Shown one piece after another: positions 16,197 to 24,595 of a stretch of 64,000 nucleotides of DNA (positions are counted from its first letter, which is position 1; every line of letters begins with the position of its first letter). The DNA is from Campylobacter concisus. GTDB taxonomy: Bacteria > Campylobacterota > Campylobacteria > Campylobacterales > Campylobacteraceae. The notes under the pieces were generated by a model that was given only the letters and a program-made list of their open reading frames with translations, was not told where the DNA came from and did not search any database. Location: assembly GCF_015679985.1 (NCBI RefSeq), contig NZ_CP049239.1, forward strand, positions 1,426,001 to 1,490,000, given 5' to 3'. A program made the position numbers and the translations under genes.

Positions 16197-19025
16197 TTAT
16201 TTTTTCTTCATCTCCTCAAGCTCTTGCGCTAGAAATTCTCCAGTGTAGCTGCCAGTTTTTTTATAGTTTTTAGCTACTTCTTTGACGTTGCCACAAGCGA
16301 TCACTTTACCGCCCTTTGCGCCGCCTTCTGGTCCCATATCTACGATATAGTCGCAGTTTTTGATAACATCCATATTATGCTCGATCACAAAGACTGAATT
16401 TCCAAGATCAACTAAGTGATTTAGCACCTTTACCAGCCTATCAACATCTGCAAAATGAAGTCCTGTCGTTGGCTCATCAAGGATATAAAGCGTATTTCCA
16501 GTGTCACTTCTACTAAGCTCTTTTGCTAGCTTCACGCGCTGCGCCTCGCCGCCACTAAGTGTGACTGCGTTTTGTCCAAGCGTGATGTAGCCAAGTCCCA
16601 CGTCTTGCAGCGTAGTGAGCTTTGAAGCGATCTTTGGCACAGCCTTGAAAAACTCAACCGCCTCATCTATGCTCATATTTAGCACCTCGGCGATATTTTT
16701 GCCTTTGTATAAAATTTCCAAGGTCTGAGCGTTATATCTAGCGCCATTACAAACATCACAAACCACGTTGATGTCAGGCAAAAAGTGCATCTCGATCATG
16801 ATCTCACCCTCGCCTTGGCACTTCTCGCAGCGCCCGCCCTTGACGTTGAAGCTAAAGCGCCCTATTTTATAGCCTCTAAGCTTGGCCTCTTTAGTCTGCG
16901 CAAACAAATTTCTTATCTCATCCATCACGCCAGTGTATGTCGCTGGATTTGAGCGTGGAGTGCGGCCGATCGGGCTTTGATCGAGGTATATAACCTTGTC
17001 TAAATTCTCAAGTCCGTTTAAATTTACCCCAGCTATTTTTTTCACTTTTTTAGCTCTATTTAGCTGCTCCTGCGCCTCTGGAAGCAAGGTCTGAAGCACT
17101 AGCGAGCTCTTGCCAGATCCTGAGACACCAGTGATACCAACTAAATTTCTAAGCGGAAATTTAGCGGTTAAATTTGAGATATTGTTGATATTTACATTTG
17201 AAATTTCAAGCCACTTCTCAGCCTTTCTATTTTTTTGATAGTCGATCTTTTTCTTACCATTTATATATTGTGCGGTCTGGGTGTCTGAGCTTAAAAGCTC
17301 TTTTGCCGTGCCTGCAAAGACCACATTACCGCCAAATTTACCAGCTCCAGGGCCGATATCTACGATAAAATCAGCCTCTTCTATCGTCTTTTTATCATGC
17401 TCGACGACGATTACAGAGTTGCCTTTAGCTTGTAAATTTCTAAGTGTTTTTATGAGTTTTAATGTATCTCGCTCGTGAAGGCCGATGCTTGGCTCATCAA
17501 GCACATACATGACGCCACTGAGCCCACTTCCTATCTGGCTCGCGATCCTGATGCGCTGTGCCTCGCCACCGCTGATCGTCCTAGCATCTCGTCCAAGCGA
17601 CAAGTAGCCAAGTCCCACGTCGTACAAGAAGAAAAGCCTCTCGTTGATCTCTTTTAAGATAGGCTTTGCGATCGCCTTGTCGTAGTCGCTAAGATAGGCG
17701 AAATCTTTCTCGTTTGAAAAAAATGCGGTGCAGTTTTCTATGCTCATATCTAAAATTTCACCAATCCCAAGACCAGCGACCTTGACTGCTAGACTTTGAG
17801 GCTTTAGCCTGTGACCGTTGCAAGCATCACAAATTTTCTCGCTCATATACTCGTCAAAGTCTTTATAATCCTTCAAAAGACCATGTGAAATTTTAACAAC
17901 ACCATCAAACTTTCTAAGTAGTTTATTTCGTTTCCAAAAAAACTCAACTTCTTTGACATTTCCATATAAAACAAGCCTCTTTTCATCTTCACTTAGCTCA
18001 TAATATGGCTTTTTGATATCGATGCCATTTTGCTCACAAAAAGCAAGTAAAAATTTATAGTAATAGCTCATGTTATAGCCATAAAGCAACTTGATCGCAC
18101 CGTTTTCTATCGACTTTTCCTCATCGATGATCTTACTCATATCTAGGCTATATCTTATGCCAAGTCCGTCGCAGTGCTCGCAAGCACCCTTTGGTGAGTT
18201 GAAGCTAAAGCTTAGCGGCTCAAGCGGCGTAAATGAAATTTTGCAGTCAAAACAAGCCATGTGCTCGCTGTAATGTATAAAACTCTCTTTAAGTCCTAGT
18301 TCATCAGCATTTGCAATCTCTATCTCGACCTCGCCAAAGCTCTCATTTAGCGCCTTTTCAACGTCGCTTGCAAGGCGCTCGTGATTTTGCTCATCGATAG
18401 CGATCCTATCAACGATGACCTTTATCGTGTGTTTTTTCGTTTTAGCTAGCTCGATCTCCTCATCAAGCCTCACCACTACGCCATCTATCTGTGCCCTTAC
18501 AAAGCCTTTTTGGCGTAAATTTTCTATCAAATCCGCCCATGTACCCTTTTTCTCACGCACTAGTGGCGCATAGATGATCACTTTTGCTCCAAGTGGGAGC
18601 TTTGAAATTTCATTTATGATGTCGCTTGCACTCATTTTTGAGATAGGTTTGCCACATTTATGGCAGTGCTGCACGCCAACCCTTGCGTATAAAAGCCTTA
18701 GATAATCATAAATTTCAGTGATCGTGCCAACCGTTGAGCGAGGATTTTTTGAAGTTGTCTTTTGATCGATCGCGATTGCAGGCGTTAGACCCTCGATCTT
18801 ATCGACATCCGGCTTACCCACACGGTCTAAAAACTGCCTAGCATAGCTGCTAAGGCTCTCCATGTATCTGCGCTGCCCCTCAGCATAGAGCGTGTCAAAG
18901 GCTAGCGTGCTCTTGCCGCTTCCGCTAAGACCGGTAAAAACTACTAGTTTGTTTTTTGGGATTTCAAGGTTTAAATTTTTAAGATTGTGCTCTCTTGCAC
19001 CAGTTATTTTTATAGTATCATTCAT
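16197..19025 (-). CDS. uvrA: Excinuclease ABC subunit A (UvrA)
   Basis: UvrA is the damage-sensing ATPase of nucleotide excision repair; as a dimer it loads UvrB. The 942-residue length is standard. The first Walker A is GLSGSGKSTLAFDTL (residues 32-46) and the second is GVSGSGKSSLVLQTL near 630. Zinc-module cysteines are CHKCGKP, CFDCKISF, CDACNGHRL and CEKCQGEGE. ABC signatures TISGGEAQR and TLSGGEAQRVKLAKEL are present, and the second Walker B is LDEPTTGLHFADVDRL. It is a single gene between the LOS cluster and the fdxA region. Confidence 0.98.
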   Translation of the reverse strand: MNDTIKITGAREHNLKNLNLEIPKNKLVVFTGLSGSGKSTLAFDTLYAEGQRRYMESLSSYARQFLDRVGKPDVDKIEGLTPAIAIDQKTTSKNPRSTVGTITEIYDYLRLLYARVGVQHCHKCGKPISKMSASDIINEISKLPLGAKVIIYAPLVREKKGTWADLIENLRQKGFVRAQIDGVVVRLDEEIELAKTKKHTIKVIVDRIAIDEQNHERLASDVEKALNESFGEVEIEIANADELGLKESFIHYSEHMACFDCKISFTPLEPLSFSFNSPKGACEHCDGLGIRYSLDMSKIIDEEKSIENGAIKLLYGYNMSYYYKFLLAFCEQNGIDIKKPYYELSEDEKRLVLYGNVKEVEFFWKRNKLLRKFDGVVKISHGLLKDYKDFDEYMSEKICDACNGHRLKPQSLAVKVAGLGIGEILDMSIENCTAFFSNEKDFAYLSDYDKAIAKPILKEINERLFFLYDVGLGYLSLGRDARTISGGEAQRIRIASQIGSGLSGVMYVLDEPSIGLHERDTLKLIKTLRNLQAKGNSVIVVEHDKKTIEEADFIVDIGPGAGKFGGNVVFAGTAKELLSSDTQTAQYINGKKKIDYQKNRKAEKWLEISNVNINNISNLTAKFPLRNLVGITGVSGSGKSSLVLQTLLPEAQEQLNRAKKVKKIAGVNLNGLENLDKVIYLDQSPIGRTPRSNPATYTGVMDEIRNLFAQTKEAKLRGYKIGRFSFNVKGGRCEKCQGEGEIMIEMHFLPDINVVCDVCNGARYNAQTLEILYKGKNIAEVLNMSIDEAVEFFKAVPKIASKLTTLQDVGLGYITLGQNAVTLSGGEAQRVKLAKELSRSDTGNTLYILDEPTTGLHFADVDRLVKVLNHLVDLGNSVFVIEHNMDVIKNCDYIVDMGPEGGAKGGKVIACGNVKEVAKNYKKTGSYTGEFLAQELEEMKKK

Positions 19026-19164
19026 TAAATTTATACGACCTTTTTAAAATTTTAATCTGTAAATTTAGTCTAAAAGTGATAAAAACTTTATAAAGTAGTT
19101 TATAGAAATTAAGCGTGCTGTGAAAATTTAAGAGTATATTTATATCATTTTCAGTTTTTTTTGA

Positions 19165-19170
19165 TATTCT
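19165..19170 (+). promoter_or_regulatory. -10 box of fdxA
   Basis: TTTTGATATTCT ends 28 bases before the fdxA ATG and follows a T-rich run, which is the usual Campylobacter extended -10 pattern. AAGGAG precedes the start codon. Confidence 0.5.
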
Positions 19171-19198
19171 ACGCCAAAATTTTATTTAAGGAGAAAAA

Positions 19199-19483
19199 AT
19201 GTCTGTAAAAATAACTGATATATGCATAAGCTGTGGTTCATGTATTGATGAGTGTCCAGTTTCAGCCATCGTTGATGATAGCGACAACCCAACTGGTGCA
19301 GATACATACTATGTTTATTCAAATAAATGCGTTGAATGTGTAGGCTATAACGATGAGCCAGCCTGTGCATCTGCCTGTCCAACTGACGGTTGTATCGTAT
19401 GGGACGCTGTTGTAGCAGGACAACCTTCTCGCGATCAGATCGGTGCTGATGCACGCAATGGCTCTATTCCAGTTATTCAATAA
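19199..19483 (+). CDS. fdxA: 2[4Fe-4S] ferredoxin (FdxA)
   Basis: 94-residue electron carrier. Cluster one is bound by CISCGSCIDECP (residues 9-20). The second set, CVECVGYNDEPACASACP, has the 7-residue insertion between its second and third cysteines that marks Alvin-type ferredoxins. ATG 19199 follows AAGGAG. In campylobacters this gene is commonly found near ahpC and is iron/oxidative-stress linked; here ahpC lies 3.3 kb downstream on the same strand. It is followed by its own terminator. Confidence 0.95.
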   Translation: MSVKITDICISCGSCIDECPVSAIVDDSDNPTGADTYYVYSNKCVECVGYNDEPACASACPTDGCIVWDAVVAGQPSRDQIGADARNGSIPVIQ

Positions 19484-19501
19484 ATTTATATTTATAAATT
19501 T

Positions 19502-19530
19502 TAGGCTCGATTTGAGCCTATTTTATTTTT
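19502..19530 (+). terminator. Rho-independent terminator after fdxA
   Basis: TAGGCTC and GAGCCTA pair around a 5-base loop and are followed by TTTTATTTTT. This is a classic hairpin plus T-tract, just before the ndk promoter. Confidence 0.85.
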
Positions 19531-19543
19531 AAGCTTTATTTGA

Positions 19544-19549
19544 TATAAT
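19544..19549 (+). promoter_or_regulatory. -10 box of ndk operon
   Basis: TTTGATATAATTG carries a perfect TATAAT with upstream TTTGA, 43 bases before the ndk ATG. It probably drives ndk through fabH. Confidence 0.6.
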
Positions 19550-19591
19550 TGCCAACTTCAATTTAAATAACCTAGATTTAAGGAAAAATTT

Positions 19592-20005
19592 ATGCAAAGA
19601 ACACTTTCTATTATTAAGCCTGATGCTGTTAAGAAAAATGTTGTTGGAAAAATTATAGATAGATTTGAAAGTAACGGCTTAAGAATCGCAGCTGCAAAGA
19701 AAATCCAACTTAGCAAATGCGATGCAAAAGCATTTTATGCAGTTCATAAAGATAGACCTTTCTTCAACGATCTAGTCGAATTTATGATAAGTGGGCCAGT
19801 TGTGGTTATGGTTTTAGAGGGCGACAATGCAGTTGCTAAAAACCGCGAGCTAATGGGTGCAACTAACCCAAAAGAAGCAGCTCCTGGCACTATAAGAGCT
19901 GATTTTGCTGATAGCATTGATGCAAATGCGGTTCACGGAAGTGATAGTCTAGAAAATGCTGTGAATGAAATAAATTTCTTCTTTGCTTCAAAAGAAATTT
20001 GCTAA
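19592..20005 (+). CDS. ndk: Nucleoside diphosphate kinase (Ndk)
   Basis: Ndk passes phosphate from ATP to other NDPs through a phospho-histidine. The 137-residue length is typical. [14 protein letters not shown] forms the N-terminal strand and Kpn loop region, and the active-site His lies in [12 protein letters not shown] near residue 115. ATG 19592 follows TTAAGGAAAAATTT. It heads the run ndk-DUF177-rpmF-plsX-fabH, conserved in Campylobacter. Confidence 0.98.
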   Translation: MQRTLSIIKPDAVKKNVVGKIIDRFESNGLRIAAAKKIQLSKCDAKAFYAVHKDRPFFNDLVEFMISGPVVVMVLEGDNAVAKNRELMGATNPKEAAPGTIRADFADSIDANAVHGSDSLENAVNEINFFFASKEIC

Positions 20006-20021
20006 TTTTAGGTCAAGAAAA

Positions 20022-20381
20022 TTGATTATATCTTTTTCTAAAATAGCAAACAAAGATATAAGCTTTGAGCTAGCAGGAAATGATAATTTAGTTTTTATTG
20101 GAATTTTAAAAAGAAAAGACCCTTTTTTGGTAAAATGCCAAGGCAAAATAAAAGGGAATATAAATTATGTTTGCGATCGATGCGGTGAAGTATTTATGCT
20201 ACCTATCGATCAAGATGTAGAGCTAAATTTAAGTGACGGTATTTATAAAGATAGCGAAAATGAGCTTAGCGATACGATGGAATTTTTTGATGGCAATATT
20301 AATTTAAAAGAAGTCTTTGAGAGCGAGTTAGAAGCTTTTAAAAGTGATTATTTCTATTGTGAAAAATGTAAAAATTTATAA
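20022..20381 (+). CDS. DUF177 (YceD-like) protein
   Basis: Family members sit directly before rpmF and are linked to 23S rRNA metabolism in other bacteria. I prefer the TTG at 20022 (start IISFSKIANKDISFEL) because the open frame before it overlaps ndk and reads poorly; AGG upstream is weak support. Two cysteine pairs are visible, CDRCGEVF near residue 56 and a C-terminal CEKC, plus the family's acidic LNLSDGIY region. The rpmF start follows 12 bases later. Molecular function is not proven. Confidence 0.8.
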   Translation: MIISFSKIANKDISFELAGNDNLVFIGILKRKDPFLVKCQGKIKGNINYVCDRCGEVFMLPIDQDVELNLSDGIYKDSENELSDTMEFFDGNINLKEVFESELEAFKSDYFYCEKCKNL

Positions 20382-20393
20382 AGGAGAGTAAAA

Positions 20394-20540
20394 ATGGCAG
20401 TACCAAAGCGAAGAGTGAGTCATTCTCGTGCAGCAAAACGTAGAACACATTATAAAGTTACACTTCCAGTACCTGTAAAAGACAAAGATGGTTCTTGGAA
20501 AATGCCTCACCGCATAAACAAAACTACAGGTGAATATTAA
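20394..20540 (+). CDS. rpmF: 50S ribosomal protein L32
   Basis: A 48-residue protein: [20 protein letters not shown], then a basic stretch ending [13 protein letters not shown]. This is the standard L32 pattern. L32 is a small structural protein of the large ribosomal subunit. ATG 20394 follows AAGGAGAGTAAAA. plsX starts 3 bases after the stop, and the rpmF-plsX-fabH linkage is widespread in bacteria. This form lacks the cysteine zinc ribbon found in some L32 paralogues. Confidence 0.97.
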   Translation: MAVPKRRVSHSRAAKRRTHYKVTLPVPVKDKDGSWKMPHRINKTTGEY

Positions 20541-20543
20541 AAT

Positions 20544-21533
20544 ATGATTCGCATTGCTATCGATGCTATGGGTGGTGATTTTGGTGCAGATCCTATAATA
20601 TCTGGTGTTATTGATGCACTAAAAGAGACAGAATTTAAAGCTGTATTAGTCGGCGATAGCAATGTCATCAAACCACTCATTCCACAGTCTTATTTAAAAA
20701 ATATCGAATTTTTAGAAGCTAGTGAAGTTATCTCAATGGCAGATGGCGCAACTGATGCGCTTAAAAGAAAAGATAGTACGATCTACAAAGCGATTGAACT
20801 TTTAAAAAACAAGGAAGTTGATGCTGTAGTTTCTGCTGGTCATAGTGGTGCAACTATGAGTTTAGCTACTCTAAGAATCGGTAGGCTAAAAAATATCTCT
20901 CGTCCAGCAATTGCAACACTTATGCCAAATTCAAAAGAGTCTGCGACTTTGGTTTTAGATGTTGGTGCAAATGTTGATTGCAGAAGTGAACATCTGTTTC
21001 AATTTGCCATAATGGGTGAAGCCTATGCAAAAGAAATTTTAGGTAGGAAAGAGCCAAAAGTTGGTCTTTTATCAAATGGCGAAGAAGAAAGCAAAGGCAA
21101 TGAAGTTAGCAAAGAAGCCTTTAAATTAGTTTCTAGGCTTGATAGCTTTGTTGGTAATGCAGAAGGCAATCAAATTTTTGATGGTAGTATCGATGTAATG
21201 GTTTGTGATGGTTTTATGGGAAATATTCTTTTAAAAACTAGCGAAGGCGTTGCAGATGCTATAGGTAAAATTATCAAAAAACAAATTAAAAAATCACCTC
21301 TTGCTATAGCTGGCTCTGTACTCATGAGAAAAGTTTTTAAGACACTTAAAAAACAGGTTAGCTATGACGAATATGGCGGTGCACCACTTCTTGGTGTAAA
21401 TGGTTGTGTTATCATAAGTCACGGCAAAAGTAATTCAAAAGCTATAAAAAATGCAATTTTTCAAGCAATAAAATTTGCTAATTCAAACATAAATAAAGTT
21501 ATCGAAGAAGAACTTTCGCACTTTGCAAGGTAA
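20544..21533 (+). CDS. plsX: Phosphate acyltransferase PlsX
   Basis: PlsX converts acyl-ACP to acyl-phosphate, the donor used by PlsY to acylate glycerol-3-phosphate. The 329-residue protein begins [19 protein letters not shown], the family hallmark, with [13 protein letters not shown] near residue 98 and [17 protein letters not shown] near 280. It is peripheral to the inner membrane. Its partner plsY lies 5.4 kb downstream. It is co-transcribed with rpmF and fabH. Confidence 0.97.
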   Translation: MIRIAIDAMGGDFGADPIISGVIDALKETEFKAVLVGDSNVIKPLIPQSYLKNIEFLEASEVISMADGATDALKRKDSTIYKAIELLKNKEVDAVVSAGHSGATMSLATLRIGRLKNISRPAIATLMPNSKESATLVLDVGANVDCRSEHLFQFAIMGEAYAKEILGRKEPKVGLLSNGEEESKGNEVSKEAFKLVSRLDSFVGNAEGNQIFDGSIDVMVCDGFMGNILLKTSEGVADAIGKIIKKQIKKSPLAIAGSVLMRKVFKTLKKQVSYDEYGGAPLLGVNGCVIISHGKSNSKAIKNAIFQAIKFANSNINKVIEEELSHFAR

Positions 21534-21536
21534 AAT

Positions 21537-22544
21537 ATGCCAAAAGCTTCACTGATTTCTATCGCTTCTTATATTCCAGAAAAAATTCTAACAAATTTTG
21601 ACTTTGAAAAAATGGTTGAAACAAGTGATGAATGGATAGTAAAGCGAACAGGTATCGAGCAAAGGCATATTGCAACTAACGAAACAACAAGTGACCTTGG
21701 TACAAAGGCTGGTGAATTAGCCATAAAACGCTCAGGACTTGATAAATCTCAAATAGATGCAATCATCTGTGCCACAATATCTCCAGATCATCTTTGTATG
21801 CCTTCTACTGCTTGCAAAATAGCTGCAAATTTGGGTTTAAACTATGGAGTTACAGCATTTGATATAAGTGCGGCTTGTACCGGTTTTATTTATCTTTTAG
21901 AACTTGCAAATTCTCTCATTGTTAGCGGTGCCAAAAAGAATGTTTTAATCATTGGGGCCGAAAAATTAAGCTCTATTGTTGACTATACAGATAGAAGCAC
22001 TTGTATATTATTTGGTGATGGAGCAGGTGCAGCTGTAATTAGTAGTAGTAATGGTAATGAGATCATCGATATCCATACAGCAAGTGACGGCAAACAAGCT
22101 GAACTTTTAATAACTCCAGGATGTGGGAGTGTATTTCCAGCTAGCGAGGAAACACTAAAAAATAGGTTAAATTTTATCCATATGAGTGGAAATGAAGTTT
22201 TTAAAATAGCAGTTCAAACACTTAGCAAAAGCGTAATAGAAATTTTACATGCAAATAAAATGCAAAGCGAAGATATTGATTTTTTTATACCTCATCAAGC
22301 AAATATAAGAATAATAGATGCAGTAAAAAATAGATTAAATTTTAAAGATGAGCAGTGTGTCTTGACTGTTGCTAAATATGGCAATACAAGCTCCGCTTCA
22401 ATTCCGATGGCTATAAATAATGCCTATGAAGACGACCGTATCAAAAATGGTTCAGTTTTGCTTCTTGATGCATTTGGTGGCGGCTTTACATGGGGATCAG
22501 CAATTCTAAAATTTGGTGGAAAAAATTTTAGCGACTTACAATAA
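21537..22544 (+). CDS. fabH: 3-oxoacyl-ACP synthase III (FabH)
   Basis: FabH starts fatty acid synthesis by condensing acetyl-CoA with malonyl-ACP. The catalytic triad is visible: Cys in [15 protein letters not shown] near residue 113, His in [14 protein letters not shown] near 252, and Asn in [11 protein letters not shown] near 282. The glycine-rich [12 protein letters not shown] and C-terminal [14 protein letters not shown] also fit. Length 335 is normal. It starts 3 bases after plsX. The 237 bp after it hold no gene, only the ahpC promoter. Confidence 0.97.
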   Translation: MPKASLISIASYIPEKILTNFDFEKMVETSDEWIVKRTGIEQRHIATNETTSDLGTKAGELAIKRSGLDKSQIDAIICATISPDHLCMPSTACKIAANLGLNYGVTAFDISAACTGFIYLLELANSLIVSGAKKNVLIIGAEKLSSIVDYTDRSTCILFGDGAGAAVISSSNGNEIIDIHTASDGKQAELLITPGCGSVFPASEETLKNRLNFIHMSGNEVFKIAVQTLSKSVIEILHANKMQSEDIDFFIPHQANIRIIDAVKNRLNFKDEQCVLTVAKYGNTSSASIPMAINNAYEDDRIKNGSVLLLDAFGGGFTWGSAILKFGGKNFSDLQ

Positions 22545-22739
22545 TTACAGCAAGTAATTTTCTAAATTTTTAGTAACGCTTTTACTAATTTCTTTCAAGT
22601 ATTCTCATCAATAAAATTTTTAAAATTCAAATTTTTAACACTTTTAACAAAAATCCATTTTCTACTCTTATCAATAACGCTAAATTTACTACAAAAAAAT
22701 TTCTAAAATATGTTTAAACTAAATTTAATTTTGAATAGA

Positions 22740-22745
22740 TATAAT
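22740..22745 (+). promoter_or_regulatory. -10 box of ahpC
   Basis: GAATAGATATAATTTCG, 37 bases before the ahpC start, contains TATAAT. The preceding 150 bases are very AT-rich; PerR or Fur control is usual for this gene in Campylobacter, but I cannot point to a clear operator. Confidence 0.55.
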
Positions 22746-22781
22746 TTCGCAATCAATAAAATTTATTATTAAGGAGAACAA

Positions 22782-23381
22782 ATGTTAGTAACAAAAAAAG
22801 CACCTGATTTTACAGCTGCAGCAGTTTTAGGAAACAATCAAATTGTAAATGATTTTAATCTTTATAAAAATATTGGCGAGAAAGGCGCGGTTGTATTTTT
22901 CTATCCAATGGACTTTACTTTTGTTTGCCCAAGCGAAATTATCGCATTTGATAAAAGATATGACGAGTTCAAGTCACGTGGTATCGAAGTTATCGCAGTT
23001 TCATGCGACAACCAATTCTCTCACTTCGCATGGAAAGAGACTCCAGTAAACAAAGGCGGTATTGGTAAAGTTCGCTTCCCTATCGTAGCTGATATGACAA
23101 AATCAATCGCTCGCGGATTTGACGTACTTCTAGAAGATGCTGGTGTGGCACTTCGTGGCTCATTCTTACTAGACAAAGATGGCACTGTTCGCCATGCAGT
23201 TATCAATGATCTTCCACTTGGCAGAAACATCGATGAGATGATAAGAATGGTAGATACTATGCTATTTACAAATGAGCACGGCGAAGTTTGTCCAGCTGGC
23301 TGGAACAAAGGTGATGCTGGTATGAAACCAAGCACTGAAGGTGTTGCTGACTACCTTTCACACAACGAAGGCAAACTATAA
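22782..23381 (+). CDS. ahpC: Alkyl hydroperoxide reductase / 2-Cys peroxiredoxin (AhpC)
   Basis: Thiol peroxidase that removes hydrogen peroxide and organic peroxides in the cytoplasm. The peroxidatic Cys is in PMDFTFVCPSEI near residue 48 and the resolving Cys in GEVCPAGWNKGD near 169, with the C-terminal tail ending SHNEGKL. This makes it a typical 2-Cys enzyme of 199 residues. ATG 22782 follows AAGGAGAACAA, a strong site. Third positions are less A/T-biased than in neighbours, consistent with high expression. It is a single gene, followed by a long hairpin. Confidence 0.96.
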   Translation: MLVTKKAPDFTAAAVLGNNQIVNDFNLYKNIGEKGAVVFFYPMDFTFVCPSEIIAFDKRYDEFKSRGIEVIAVSCDNQFSHFAWKETPVNKGGIGKVRFPIVADMTKSIARGFDVLLEDAGVALRGSFLLDKDGTVRHAVINDLPLGRNIDEMIRMVDTMLFTNEHGEVCPAGWNKGDAGMKPSTEGVADYLSHNEGKL

Positions 23382-23386
23382 TCAAC

Positions 23387-23421
23387 AGAAATTTCTAGGT
23401 ATCCTTTACCTAGAAATTTCT
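23387..23421 (+). terminator. Long stem-loop after ahpC
   Basis: A perfect 15-bp inverted repeat (AGAAATTTCTAGGTA and its complement) with a 5-base loop starts 6 bases after the ahpC stop. No T-tract follows, so it may act as an mRNA-stabilising hairpin as well as a terminator. Confidence 0.65.
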
Positions 23422-23504
23422 CCTCCAAATAAATTTAAATACTTTTTTAATATAACTTTTTATATCATAGCCTTGGCTTTAATCAATAACATTCCGGAGA
23501 CTAC

Positions 23505-24587
23505 ATGGATTTTAAAGGCAGGCAAGAGCTTGTAATAAATTGCGAAGATAGCATACTTAAATTAAGAGATAAATTTATCGACGATGGTATCAAATTTTGT
23601 AGACAGCTAACATTTATCGTACCGCACGATCAGGTAAAAATTTGTCTTGAAAACATCTTTGATACACTGCTTATTCAAAAGCCAAATGCTACGCAGCTAC
23701 AAGATGATTTAAATAATCTAATACCAAAATCAAACGCAAGAGACGAATTAATAAATTTCCTACTTTTAAATTTGACCTTAAATTTTAGTCACTCTTGCGA
23801 CAACAGTACCTTCGTAGGTTATTTCGTAAATGCCGTTTCAAGAATCAAAGAAATTTTATGTGACGTTAAAGACCAGCAAGAAACAAATGTAAAAGATATG
23901 ATCGAAACCGGAACATTTTTTTATGAAGATCCGATTAATACATTCACTCGCATGAAAAAAGCCAAGGCAAGGCCAGAGCTTTTAAATTTATATGATGGAT
24001 TAAATATAAAATATGAGGCTGAAATTTTAGAAGTTAAAGAAGATAGTGTCGTTTTTCGCGTGGATATGATGCAAATTTTAGCTATGAAACAAGACGGCAA
24101 AGGTTTTATTTTGCCAAATAGCTTTTTCTCAAAGCCATTATGTGCTGATATTGTTAATTACAATATAGTTAATAAAGGCGTCACTCTTTCAAATTTCTTA
24201 CGAAATACGACGATGTACGCATATAAAAGAAAATTCCAACGTATCTTGCCAAATCGTTTTACCAAAACTATTATCAAAGGCAAGCAAGATAAGATCGAAG
24301 ATAGCCTTTATGATGTTTCCGAAGGCGGCATAAGCGTATTAAGCCCGCAAACTACAAATTTTCAAGATGGAGAAGAGCTAGAAGCGACCTTTGATATCTC
24401 AATCGCACCAGATAAAGTAAAAAATGTAACTTTAAAGCTAAGACTTGTTACAGAGCTGGCATATAAAGGCTACATAAGATACTGTATGAAGCTTATCGAT
24501 GATGATGAAACGATAAAAGATTTTACGCAAAAGCGCATAAAAGAGACACTTGATGAGCTTCGCTCACGTATAAATTTATACGAATAA
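23505..24587 (+). CDS. PilZ-domain protein, likely cyclic-di-GMP receptor
   Basis: 360 residues. The C-terminal 120 hold a PilZ signature: RKFQR (R-x3-R) near residue 245, then DVSEGGISV (D-x-S-x2-G) near 270, the two motifs that grip cyclic-di-GMP. The N-terminal 240 residues have no family I recognise; they contain helical stretches and a beta domain. No signal or membrane segment is seen. ATG 23505 follows CCGGAGACTAC. It ends 8 bases before the HerA-like ATPase, so the two probably form an operon. Ligand binding is inference from motif. Confidence 0.75.
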   Translation: MDFKGRQELVINCEDSILKLRDKFIDDGIKFCRQLTFIVPHDQVKICLENIFDTLLIQKPNATQLQDDLNNLIPKSNARDELINFLLLNLTLNFSHSCDNSTFVGYFVNAVSRIKEILCDVKDQQETNVKDMIETGTFFYEDPINTFTRMKKAKARPELLNLYDGLNIKYEAEILEVKEDSVVFRVDMMQILAMKQDGKGFILPNSFFSKPLCADIVNYNIVNKGVTLSNFLRNTTMYAYKRKFQRILPNRFTKTIIKGKQDKIEDSLYDVSEGGISVLSPQTTNFQDGEELEATFDISIAPDKVKNVTLKLRLVTELAYKGYIRYCMKLIDDDETIKDFTQKRIKETLDELRSRINLYE

Positions 24588-24595
24588 GGCAGCTA

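Noticed and set aside
19182..19454. 90-codon open frame antisense to fdxA
   Set aside because: It is a mirror of the ferredoxin gene with Gln/His-rich nonsense composition and no ribosome site.
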